This document shows positions 1 to 7,478 of a DNA stretch of 64,000 nucleotides, piece by piece. Position numbers and translations under genes: made by a program. This stretch comes from Embleya sp045207655 (GTDB lineage: Bacteria; Actinomycetota; Actinomycetes; Streptomycetales; Streptomycetaceae): contig NZ_CP108785.1 in NCBI RefSeq assembly GCF_045207655.1, positions 2,542,001-2,606,000 of the forward strand. Reading direction: 5' to 3'. Each line of letters opens with the position of its first letter. The stretch's first letter is position 1. The notes under the pieces are model-generated. The model made no database searches. It was not told where the DNA came from and was given only the letters and a program-made list of their open reading frames with translations.

Positions 1-1490
1 GCCGTGCCGGTCCCGCCCTGGGGAACGGTGCCGGACGCGGGTGCGACGAGGATGGAGAAGTCGTCGGTGGTCGGCCCGGACGTGACGGTGAGCAGGTAGG
101 TCGCGCTGTGCGTCGCCGAGGGCCCGACTCCGTTGATCGTGAGCGGATAGCTACCCGGCGTCGCGGACGCGGAGGCGGCGATGTTCAACGTCGCCGACCC
201 GCCCGCGGCGACCGAGGTCGGGGTGATCGTGGCGTTGACCCCGGTGGGCGCGCCGGTGACGGTGAGCGCGACGTTCTGCGCGCTGCCGGCCGTGACCGCC
301 GTGTTGATCGTCGCCGAGGTGCTCGCGCCCTTGGCCACCGAACCGGCCCCTGGACTGACCCCGAGCGAGAAGTCGTTGGTGACCGGTCCCCCGCTGGTGA
401 ACGGCGCGAATGTGCGGGTGAACTGCCACAGTTCCTGCGGGATCCCGGAGCAGTTGTCGGCCGCCCCGCCACCGGGGCAGTTGCCGTTGTCACGTTGCAG
501 GGCCCACATCGACAGGGTGCTGATGCCCTGCGTCTCGGCCCAGTTGTAGACGGTGACCGCGTCGGCGGTGGTGAAGGTCTCGGCGGGGCCGAAGTCGTCC
601 ACGCCGGGCATCACGGTGACGCCTACCATGGCCCACAACTCCGCCTGGGTCTTGGTCGGGTACAACTGCGCGAGTTGGTTCTTCAGGCCGGTCGCCGCGG
701 TCTTGGCGTCCTCGGCCATCTGGTGCGGCTGATTGTCGTAGTAGTCGAAGGTCATGATGTTGACCACGTCGACCTTGGTGCCGTTGGTGACCGCGTTCTG
801 CAGCACGGCCAGGCCGCTGGGGGCCAAGCCCTGCGTCGTGGTCGGCAGGGTGTACTGGATCTGCAACGGCCGTCCGGTGCTCGCGGCCCAGGCCTGCACC
901 TGCTTGAGCGCCTTGTTGCGGCGGTCGATGCCGGCGGTGTTGGTGAGCGAGTTGTCCTCGACGTCGAGGCAGATCCGGGTGAGGTCGTAGGTCGAGATGA
1001 CGTTCTGTATGGCACTGGCGATCGAGTTGACGTTGGTGCAGCTGTCCGAGATCTCGGTACCGGTGTTGCCCGCGGTGTAGCCGCCGAACGATGGGATGAC
1101 GTCACCACCGGCCGCGCGGATCGTGGCGATGTCCGCGCCGAACGTGGACTGTGCGATCGGCATCCCGGTGTCGCCGTTCCAGTACGGCGTGCAGGATCCC
1201 CGGCTCGGGGTCTGGATGAAGGCCATGGTCAGGTACTTGGCACCGGACTGGGCGGACAGCGTCGCCGGGCTCTCGCCGGTCCACGCCTCGAAGTACGGCG
1301 CGAACACGCGGGCGGGCATCGGGGTGCCGAGGGCCCGCTGCGCGGCGGCGGGCGTCGCGGTGGCGGTGGCGGTCGTGGTGGTCACCGGTGCGGCGGGCGC
1401 GGCGCCGCCTGCGGACAGCACGAGGCCCAGCGACGCGGCTGCGGTGGTCAGCACGGTCGCCAGGGCGCGAAGCGGGTGTGGTCGTCTCAT
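1..1490 (-). CDS. Secreted GH18 chitinase-like enzyme, C-terminus outside window
   Basis: Probably a secreted glycoside hydrolase of family 18 acting on chitin or related N-acetylglucosamine polymers. The protein starts with MRRPHPLRALATV and a hydrophobic, Ala-rich signal peptide; a GGGAG ribosome site sits 5 bases upstream of the ATG. The catalytic strand reads TRICLDVED, with D176-x-E178 kept, but the two earlier acidic positions of the usual DxxDxDxE motif are Thr and Cys. After the barrel (about residue 370) come two similar beta-rich modules of about 95 residues, beginning TNDFSLGVSPG and TDDFSILVAPA; the second runs off the left edge. Family assignment rests on overall GH18 pattern (AKYLTMAFIQ, GGDVIPSFGGY, DVVNIMTFDYY). 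It lies beside an LPMO and a second GH18 gene, so a chitin role is likely. It could also be an endo-beta-N-acetylglucosaminidase. Confidence 0.85.
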   Translation of the reverse strand, partial: MRRPHPLRALATVLTTAAASLGLVLSAGGAAPAAPVTTTTATATATPAAAQRALGTPMPARVFAPYFEAWTGESPATLSAQSGAKYLTMAFIQTPSRGSCTPYWNGDTGMPIAQSTFGADIATIRAAGGDVIPSFGGYTAGNTGTEISDSCTNVNSIASAIQNVISTYDLTRICLDVEDNSLTNTAGIDRRNKALKQVQAWAASTGRPLQIQYTLPTTTQGLAPSGLAVLQNAVTNGTKVDVVNIMTFDYYDNQPHQMAEDAKTAATGLKNQLAQLYPTKTQAELWAMVGVTVMPGVDDFGPAETFTTADAVTVYNWAETQGISTLSMWALQRDNGNCPGGGAADNCSGIPQELWQFTRTFAPFTSGGPVTNDFSLGVSPGAGSVAKGASTSATINTAVTAGSAQNVALTVTGAPTGVNATITPTSVAAGGSATLNIAASASATPGSYPLTINGVGPSATHSATYLLTVTSGPTTDDFSILVAPASGTVPQGGTGT

Positions 1491-1680
1491 CGGTGCTCCC
1501 GTTTTCGAAGGGACGGGAAGGGACGGTGCCGGGTGGGACGGGACGGTGATGCGGGGCGGCGGATCCGAGACGGGGTGTGGTGGTGCGATGCGGCGTGCGC
1601 GGGTGCGGCGTCCACGGCGCGCGGGGCGCGGTGCACGGGATGGGGCGGGGTGCGTGGGGCGATGGGGTCGGGGGGAGTTG

Positions 1681-1750
1681 GCCCACCTCCGGCCCGGCGG
1701 CGGCCGTCGGGTTGGTCGGGCCCGTCGGCTTCGTCCGGACCGGAGGTGGC
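1681..1750 (-). terminator. Possible terminator downstream of the LPMO gene
   Basis: A 10-base inverted repeat, CCACCTCCGG at about 1682-1691 and CCGGAGGTGG at about 1740-1749, brackets a GC-rich loop just after the LPMO stop codon on the minus strand. The loop is long (nearly 50 bases) but itself GC-rich and foldable. There is no U-tract, as is common in streptomycetes. Confidence 0.35.
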
Positions 1751-1774
1751 ATCTGTGGGGCGTCGGCGCGTGGT

Positions 1775-2674
1775 TCAGCGCCGCGCGTGGGCCTCCCGGC
1801 GCCGGTTGGTGAGCACCATGACGCCGCCGCCGAGGATGATCAGCGCGCCCGCTCCCGCCGCGCCGACGCCGGCCGAGCGCGGGACGCCGGCGGGGCCGTT
1901 GTCCGGCACGGCCGCGGCGACCGGGGCCTCGTGGATGGTCTGGTGGTTGTGCCCGGCAGGCTCGATGTACGGCGCGCCGGTCTCGTGCGCGAGCGGCGCG
2001 GTGGCCGCGTTCACCCGCGCGGCGGCGGGCGCGGCGCCGAAGACGACGTCCGAGCACGAGTAGAACGCCTCGGGACTGTCGGTCCGTTGGTAGACGACGT
2101 AGATCAGATGGCGACCGGTCTTGCCGGTGGGCATCCGCCCGTTCATCACGAACGACCCGTTGTCCAGAGGCGGGTTGGTCTGGGTCAGGAACGGAGTGGG
2201 CTCCAGGTCCGACCACTTCAGCGGCACGGTGGGGTCGTAGCCGTCCCGAGTCACGTAGAACTCGAAGGTGCCCCGGTGCGGGGAGGTGGCCCGGAACAGG
2301 AAGTTGAACGTGCTGCCCTCGGCGACGGCGGTCGCCGGCCAGTCGGCGCGCGCCTGGTCGAAGCCCTTGTACTTGTCCCGCCCGGCACTGCACAACTTGC
2401 CGTCGGGGATCACTTGACGATGCCGGCCGGCAACGTCCGCGAGGTTGACCTCGTTCCAGTCGTACACGGCCTGCGTGCCGCCGATCGAGACCGCGGCCTT
2501 GCACGCGGCGGACGTGGGATTCTCCGGGTTCTCGGCACGACATGTGCCGGTGCGGCTGAGCGGATTGCTCAGCGTGCCGTGTGCCTGGGCCGTGCCGGTG
2601 GAGAGCGCGGCGATCGTCAGGGGCGCCAGACAGCAGGTCGCGGCGAATGCCGCCACCTTGCGGCGAGACTTCAT
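1775..2674 (-). CDS. AA10 lytic polysaccharide monooxygenase with C-terminal membrane anchor
   Basis: A copper enzyme that oxidatively cleaves crystalline chitin or cellulose to open it for hydrolases. A 31-residue signal peptide ends at TAQA, giving a mature protein that starts HGTLSNPLSR; His32 together with His133 (TSPHRG) forms the expected copper histidine brace, and the CSDVVF strand near the end of the domain is typical of the family. The AA10 domain ends near residue 220. Instead of a carbohydrate-binding module there is a Pro/Ala-rich linker and a C-terminal hydrophobic helix (GAAGAGALIILGGGVMVL) followed by TNRRREAHARR, a stop-transfer pattern implying display on the cell surface. 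299 residues. Divergent from the CBM2-GH18 gene across a region with two DasR-like sites. Confidence 0.93.
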   Translation of the reverse strand: MKSRRKVAAFAATCCLAPLTIAALSTGTAQAHGTLSNPLSRTGTCRAENPENPTSAACKAAVSIGGTQAVYDWNEVNLADVAGRHRQVIPDGKLCSAGRDKYKGFDQARADWPATAVAEGSTFNFLFRATSPHRGTFEFYVTRDGYDPTVPLKWSDLEPTPFLTQTNPPLDNGSFVMNGRMPTGKTGRHLIYVVYQRTDSPEAFYSCSDVVFGAAPAAARVNAATAPLAHETGAPYIEPAGHNHQTIHEAPVAAAVPDNGPAGVPRSAGVGAAGAGALIILGGGVMVLTNRRREAHARR

Positions 2675-2885
2675 GAAGCCCTCCGGATAAGGGAGTTGCC
2701 GAAAACGGGGACGTGCGGGAGGCCTCGTACGGGAGCCCTCGGATGGGGCGGATCGGCGCGGATGGGACGGTCGGCGCGGATGGGTGGATCGACGCGGGTG
2801 GGGTGGGTCGGCACGGGTGGGACGGGGATCCGCGACGGATCCCGGTGTTCCGGCATACGGGTGCCGCCGCCTGCGGTCCGGGGGG

Positions 2886-2901
2886 ACAGGTATAGACCAA
2901 T
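2886..2901. promoter_or_regulatory. DasR-responsive element (dre-like), LPMO side
   Basis: The 16 bases ACAGGTATAGACCAAT match the published DasR consensus ACTGGTCTAGACCAGT at 13 of 16 positions, including the GGT-TAGACCA core. DasR is the GntR-family N-acetylglucosamine sensor that controls chitin genes in streptomycetes. The site is about 210 bases upstream of the LPMO start codon. Confidence 0.75.
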
Positions 2902-3055
2902 GGCGTGGCGGTACTCAGAGTCGCCGTGCTCGACCGGTCGCGCAAGAGCGCGGAGCCGGTCTTTCCGAGGGGATCGGGCCGTGAGGGCTTCATCAGTCCC
3001 CAACCGAGGCGTCGCGAACTCCCTCGAAAACTCGGGTTGGCCTGCATCGCTCTAT

Positions 3056-3074
3056 ATCTGACACACCGTCAGAT
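3056..3074. promoter_or_regulatory. Perfect 7-5-7 inverted repeat, possible operator
   Basis: ATCTGAC (3056-3062) and GTCAGAT (3068-3074) are exact reverse complements separated by ACACC. The spacing and AT-rich arms look like a TetR-type operator. No regulator gene of that kind lies next to it, so the cognate protein is unknown. Confidence 0.4.
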
Positions 3075-3180
3075 GTGTCGTCATTGTGGCGAGGAAAAAT
3101 TTCCCGCGCTCGGGAGTCGCCTTGCCAATACTTGCCGGGCGACTCGAAAAAGTGCCCGCGCACCTATGGACGGGGACAGG

Positions 3181-3196
3181 GTTGGTATAGACCATT
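3181..3196. promoter_or_regulatory. DasR-responsive element (dre-like), chitinase side
   Basis: GTTGGTATAGACCATT matches the DasR consensus at 12 of 16 positions and keeps the TGGT-TAGACCA core. It lies about 170 bases upstream of the chosen chitinase start, a usual distance for chitinase promoters of streptomycetes. Confidence 0.75.
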
Positions 3197-3367
3197 GTCC
3201 GTGCAAGGAGGCAGCGACAGCCCACCGTCCGGCCGCGAGCGGTGGCGCACGCCAACCGGCGGCGCGCGCCCGGCATGTCCCACCTCCGCGTCCCACACCC
3301 CACGTCTCTCGTCCCCCGACTCGTGTCCCCCGACTCGCGTCCCAAGACGTGTCCAGGAGCCGGCTCG

Positions 3368-5038
3368 ATGATCCCTGTGTTCCGCGCACGACACCGCAAC
3401 TCGCCTTCCCCCAAACCCCGTTCGTCTCGAACGGGGCATCCCCGCCGCACCCGACGCGGGTGGCGCGCACTCGCCCGGGTGCCGGCCGTGACCGTTGCCG
3501 CACCGATCGCGCTGGTGGTCCTGCCCACCGGTGCCGCCCACGCCGCGACTCCCGAGGCGACCTTCGCCAAGGCGTCCGACTGGGGTTCCGGCTTCACCGG
3601 GCAATACACGATCCGCAACCAGGGCACCGGCACGCTCACCGGGTGGCGGGTCGAGTTCGACCTGCCCGCCGGTACCACCGTCGGTTCGTACTGGGACGCC
3701 CTCAAGACCGGATCCGGCAACCATCACGTATTCACCAACCGCGACTACAACGGCACCCTCGCACCCGGTGCCTCGGTCACCTTCGGCTTCCTCGGCACGG
3801 GTCCGGGAACTCCCGGCAACTGCACGCTCAACGGCAACCCGTGCGTGGGACCGGCCGTACCCGACACCACCCCACCCGGCACACCGACCGACCTTCGCGT
3901 GTCCACCGCCGGCCCGTCCGCGCCGGCCCTGGCCTGGACCCCGTCCACCGACAACGACCGGGTCGCGGGCTACGACGTGTACGTCGCGGGCGTGGCGACC
4001 ACGACCACGGCCACGCCGGGCGTGACCCTGTCCGGACTGACTCCCGGCACCGACTACCCGATCAAGGTCCGCGCGAAGGACGCATCGGGCAACGTGTCCC
4101 CGTTCACGCCCGAGCTGATCGCCCGCACCACGACGGGAGGCGGCGATCCGCCGCCGGGATCGGTGCGCAGCGTCCCCTACATCGACATCACCGCACCCAC
4201 CCCCACCCTGACCGACGTGGCCGCGGCCACCGGCCAGAAGTCGTTCACACCGGCCTTCGTACTGGGCAGCAACAGCGGCTGCGACCCCAAGTGGGGCGGC
4301 ACGATCGCGCTCGACGAACCGCGCATCCTCAACCAGATCGCCGCGCTTCGCGCCCAGGGCGGTGACGTCGTGGTCGCCTTCGGCGGAGCGGCCGGCCCGT
4401 ACCTGGAGGCGTCCTGCGGCAGCGTCGACACGCTCGCCGCCGCCTACACGAAGGTGATCGACACGCTCGGCGTCAAACACCTCGACATCGACATCGAGGC
4501 GTCCATCCCGATCGGCACCATGAACAAGGCACTGGCCAAGGTGCAGCGCGACCGACCGGCCACCACCGTCAGCTTCACCCTGATGATCCAGGGCGACGAC
4601 TACGGCCTCACCCCGGCGCTGAGCATCGACCTGCTCAAGAACGCGCGCGACGAAAGGGTTCGGGTGGACGTCGTGAACGCGATGACCATGGAGTTCGGTA
4701 CCTCGCGCCCGGTCTGGGGCGATGCGGTGATCGCCGCGGCCGAATCGACGCTGCGTCAGATGAAGGAGATCCGGCCCACCAAGTCCGACGCCGAACTCAA
4801 GGGCATGCTCGCGGTGACCCCGATGATCGGCCGCAACTTCAACGGCAAGATCTTCGTCCAGTCGGACGCGACCAAGCTGGTCACCTGGGCGAACACCAAC
4901 CACATCGGCCGGCTGGCGTTCTGGTCGGTGGGTCGCGACAACGGCTCCTGCCCCGGTGGCGGTGTCTCGCCCACGTGCAGCAGCATCAGCCAGTCGCCAT
5001 ACGAATTCACCAACCTCTTCGAGAACTTCACCGGCTGA
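3368..5038 (+). CDS. Secreted chitinase: CBM2 - FN3 - GH18
   Basis: An endo-acting chitinase secreted to degrade chitin. The ATG at 3368 is chosen because CAGGAG ends 8 bases before it; an in-frame GTG at 3242 would add an Arg/Pro-rich leader without a ribosome site. From that ATG the 556-residue protein has a long twin-arginine-rich signal region ending near GAAHAATPE (about residue 60), a CBM2 binding module (about 62-155, GQYTIRNQGTGTLTGW), a fibronectin type III module (about 165-250, TPPGTPTDLRV) and a GH18 barrel from about 265. The catalytic strand is LDIDIE with D373, D375 and the proton-donor E377, so the later part of the DxxDxDxE motif is intact. The dre-like site upstream suggests DasR control together with the divergent LPMO. 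Confidence 0.93.
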   Translation: MIPVFRARHRNSPSPKPRSSRTGHPRRTRRGWRALARVPAVTVAAPIALVVLPTGAAHAATPEATFAKASDWGSGFTGQYTIRNQGTGTLTGWRVEFDLPAGTTVGSYWDALKTGSGNHHVFTNRDYNGTLAPGASVTFGFLGTGPGTPGNCTLNGNPCVGPAVPDTTPPGTPTDLRVSTAGPSAPALAWTPSTDNDRVAGYDVYVAGVATTTTATPGVTLSGLTPGTDYPIKVRAKDASGNVSPFTPELIARTTTGGGDPPPGSVRSVPYIDITAPTPTLTDVAAATGQKSFTPAFVLGSNSGCDPKWGGTIALDEPRILNQIAALRAQGGDVVVAFGGAAGPYLEASCGSVDTLAAAYTKVIDTLGVKHLDIDIEASIPIGTMNKALAKVQRDRPATTVSFTLMIQGDDYGLTPALSIDLLKNARDERVRVDVVNAMTMEFGTSRPVWGDAVIAAAESTLRQMKEIRPTKSDAELKGMLAVTPMIGRNFNGKIFVQSDATKLVTWANTNHIGRLAFWSVGRDNGSCPGGGVSPTCSSISQSPYEFTNLFENFTG

Positions 5039-5277
5039 CCCCGACGACCTCGCATCGGTCGACCCCCTTTCGGCCGGTGCCTCCCGAGCCCGGCGGCGCC
5101 CACGCGGCGCCGCCGGGCCACACTCCTTTCGGGGCGGGCGGATCGTCCTCGGGGCCGGGGGCGGGCCCGGGTTACCCGGGGTTTACTCGGTCCGAAGGCG
5201 GCCGGTTCCAAGGTGATCGGGGGCCCGACGGCGATTCGTGCGGAGGCGACCGGTTCCAAGGCGATCGGTCGAGCGGA

Positions 5278-5367
5278 GATTGGTCCGACGGGGATCGGCC
5301 CGACGGGGATTGGCTCGACGGAAATCGGCCCGACGGGGATTGGTTCGACGGAGATTGGCTCGAAGGC
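5278..5367. repeat. Six tandem copies of a degenerate 15-bp unit
   Basis: Six adjacent 15-base units of the form GATTGGCTCGACGGG follow each other without gaps from 5278 to 5367, ending at the stop of the next minus-strand gene. They fill most of the 330-base gap between convergent genes; upstream at 5039-5277 are further looser copies (CGGTTCCAAGG) and nothing that looks like a gene. Because 15 is a multiple of three, each frame reads as a pentapeptide pattern; one minus-strand frame reads ANLRR-TNPRR-ADFRR. Confidence 0.8.
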
Positions 5368-5370
5368 CCG

Positions 5371-6579
5371 TCACGGGTTCTGGAATCGCACTTCCGGATC
5401 GGCCGACGTGGGGCCCGTCAGCCGGGGCTGGGGAACGCACTTCAGGTGGAGTTCGAAGAACGCCCCGACGTAGGCGCGGGTCAGGTCCAACCCGCGACCG
5501 CCGGTGAGGGTGGTGGGCGGTGACGGGGTTCCGGGCGGAGCGAGTTCGTCGAGGAAGACCGGGAAGTCGGTGAAGCTGTAGTGGTTCGTGCCGGCCACGG
5601 TCAACCACCGCTTCCAGCCGTCGAATCGACCCCATGCCTCGTCCCAACTTCGGTCCGTACCACCGGGACGGTGCGTGTCGTCGTCCGTGCCTAGCATCAG
5701 GAACGGCCGTCCGTGCAGGCCCTCTTCGGGTACGGCCGAGTGGAAGGCGCCGTCGATGTTCAACCCCGCCCGAATGCGCGGATCGATCGCCATCGCCGCC
5801 GCCGCGCTCGCGCCGCCGATCGAATGGCCGACCATGCCGATCCGGCTGCGGTCGATCAGGGCGGCGTACCGCCAGGCCGGGCGTGATCCGGTGAGCCGAT
5901 CCAGCACGAAGGACACGTCCTTGGCCCGGCCCGCCGTCACCGCCGCGAGATCCGCCTCGGTACGCACCTTCTCGCATGCCACACACGTGAGCATCCGCCC
6001 ACCGGGAAAGGCCGAGCCCACGGACTCGTAGGCGTGGTCGACGGCGGCCACCACGTACCCCCGACTCGCGAGTTCCTCGGCCAGGCCGGTGAGCGTGTAG
6101 GCCGAGACACCGAATCCCGGGGACAGCACCACCAGCGGAAACCGGCCACGCGCGGGCCGCGCGTCGACCGCGACGTCGATCCCGGTGGCGCTCAGCGTCT
6201 CGGCCGGGAGGACGCCACCCAGCCCCCGATCCGCCACGAGCAACCGGGCCTCCTCGAGGGTGGCGTAGCGCGCGGGCGTACCGGTGCCGGGCCGGGCCGG
6301 ATGGAACATGCCGACCATCAGTTCACGCGCTTCGGCCTCCGGCACCCATGGGTCGCGCCGGGATCGGTCGACGAGGTGGAGGGTTTCCCGGCCGACCGAA
6401 TGAGAGCCGGTGGGACGGGGCAGCGAGGTGCGCGGGCCGGCGGTGGAGCCGACGGACACCTGCGTCGTGGTGGTGGCGGAGGCGGGCGATGCCGCTGTTG
6501 CGGGCAGGGCCAAGGCGAGTGCCAGGGAGAGGGCGAGAGCGAATGGTGCGGCCCTCCGGCGTGGTGGGGATCCGGTCAT
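5371..6579 (-). CDS. Secreted alpha/beta hydrolase, PAF-acetylhydrolase-like
   Basis: A probable exported esterase/lipase of the alpha/beta hydrolase fold. The ATG at 6579 has CCAGGA about 8 bases upstream and gives an ordinary signal peptide (MTGSPPRRRA then ALALSLALALALP); a longer frame upstream lacks such features. The 402-residue protein contains the nucleophile elbow GMVGHSIGG (S253), an acid in NIDGAF (D276) and a histidine in AGTNHYSF (H333), a complete Ser-Asp-His triad. The oxyanion strand is VVLSPGFG. The arrangement resembles platelet-activating-factor acetylhydrolase and chlorophyllase/dienelactone hydrolase relatives; the substrate cannot be told. Stands alone, divergent from the SRPBCC gene. 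Confidence 0.85.
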   Translation of the reverse strand: MTGSPPRRRAAPFALALSLALALALPATAASPASATTTTQVSVGSTAGPRTSLPRPTGSHSVGRETLHLVDRSRRDPWVPEAEARELMVGMFHPARPGTGTPARYATLEEARLLVADRGLGGVLPAETLSATGIDVAVDARPARGRFPLVVLSPGFGVSAYTLTGLAEELASRGYVVAAVDHAYESVGSAFPGGRMLTCVACEKVRTEADLAAVTAGRAKDVSFVLDRLTGSRPAWRYAALIDRSRIGMVGHSIGGASAAAAMAIDPRIRAGLNIDGAFHSAVPEEGLHGRPFLMLGTDDDTHRPGGTDRSWDEAWGRFDGWKRWLTVAGTNHYSFTDFPVFLDELAPPGTPSPPTTLTGGRGLDLTRAYVGAFFELHLKCVPQPRLTGPTSADPEVRFQNP

Positions 6580-6931
6580 GGTCCGATCCTGGAGCCCTCG
6601 AATGCTCGCGCACATCGGCCGACCGGTGCACCGCCGCAGGCGATCCGGATACATCCCACGGGGGCACACGACCCTCTCGCGGACGACGACGATGGCCGCG
6701 ACCCGTTCGGCCCAACCGAGCACGAGCCGCCCACTCCCGGTGGGCGGCGGGTGTCGTCCGCACGCCGCCGATCGGCCGACCGGCCCACCTCCGGGTGGTT
6801 CGGCACGCTCCTACGGCGTGGCGCGCGCCCGGTACCGGACGACCGGGCCGAACCGTCGGATAGTTGGACGAAGGCGATCCCCGGGCATCGGTCGCCCCGT
6901 GAGCGATGCCGCCCCACTTGGGAGAAACCCC
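6580..6931. promoter_or_regulatory. Divergent promoter region, hydrolase / SRPBCC gene
   Basis: About 350 bases between two divergent starts. Two things stand out: a 13-base direct repeat ATCGGCCGACCGG at 6614-6626 and 6771-6783, and a hairpin with 9-base arms GCCGCCCAC / GTGGGCGGC at 6726-6748. No gene is seen. The repeats could be regulator sites, but no regulator gene adjoins. Confidence 0.4.
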
Positions 6932-7420
6932 GTGTCCGACACGCAGTTCACCTATGTCCTGTACATCCGCACCACCCCCGAGGTGTTGTGGCACGCGCTG
7001 ACCGACCGGACCGAGATCAGTCGCTACTTCGACGGCTCGGGACCGGAGTCCGACTGGCAGGTCGGCTCGCCGGTCCGCTGGTCGATGGCGCCCCGGATGG
7101 CTCCCCGCGACGCCGGCCAGGTGGTCCTGACGGCCGAACCGCCGGTCCGACTGGCCTACACCTGGCACAACTACGAGCCCGAGATCGGCGAGATGTTCGG
7201 CTGGAGCCCGGAACAACTGGCCGAGTACCGCCGGGAGCCGATCTCCCGGGTCTCCTTCGACCTGGTACCGCTCGGCGAGGTGGTCGCGCTCCGCGTCCTG
7301 CACGACGGCTTCGCGGCCGAATCCGAGATGCTCAAGAGCGTTCGCGAGGGCTGGCCGATGATCCTCTCCAACCTCAAGACACTCCTGGAAACCGGCGAAC
7401 CGCTGCGCTTCGGCGCGTAA
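6932..7420 (+). CDS. SRPBCC / AHSA1-domain protein
   Basis: A small START-fold protein of the activator-of-Hsp90-homologue type, which in bacteria usually binds a hydrophobic ligand in a cavity. The GTG at 6932 is chosen because GGAGAA lies 7 bases upstream and the reading VSDTQFTYVLYIRTTPEVLW starts exactly where the domain starts. 162 residues; the family signs are TTPEVLWHALTD at the start, the strand PVRLAYTWHNYEPE, and the C-terminal helix GWPMILSNLKTLLETG. It is followed within 60 bases by the acyl-CoA synthetase gene and may be co-transcribed with it. Such proteins are often partnered with ArsR regulators, but none is adjacent here. Confidence 0.85.
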   Translation: MSDTQFTYVLYIRTTPEVLWHALTDRTEISRYFDGSGPESDWQVGSPVRWSMAPRMAPRDAGQVVLTAEPPVRLAYTWHNYEPEIGEMFGWSPEQLAEYRREPISRVSFDLVPLGEVVALRVLHDGFAAESEMLKSVREGWPMILSNLKTLLETGEPLRFGA

Positions 7421-7478
7421 CCGCGGCCGGGTGATGGTCGCAGAGAAGGCCGGAGGCCAGGGAAAGGAGCACCGTCGG

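Larger units (their letters stand above)
2675..3367. promoter_or_regulatory. Divergent promoter region of the LPMO and chitinase genes
   Basis: About 690 bases without a convincing gene. The part next to the LPMO (about 2745-2830) is a degenerate GC-rich tandem repeat built on GCGGATGGG/GGGTGGG. The centre and right part are noticeably richer in A and T and contain two DasR-like elements, a 7-5-7 inverted repeat and a short direct repeat CTTGCC-AATA-CTTGCC near 3121-3136. A second direct repeat, GTCCCCCGACTCG, lies at about 3311-3336 just before the chitinase ribosome site. Confidence 0.6.

Noticed and set aside
2905..4365. Long plus-strand frame starting at 2905
   Set aside because: It overlaps the chitinase in another frame and covers the promoter with its operators; the composition is that of a shadow frame.
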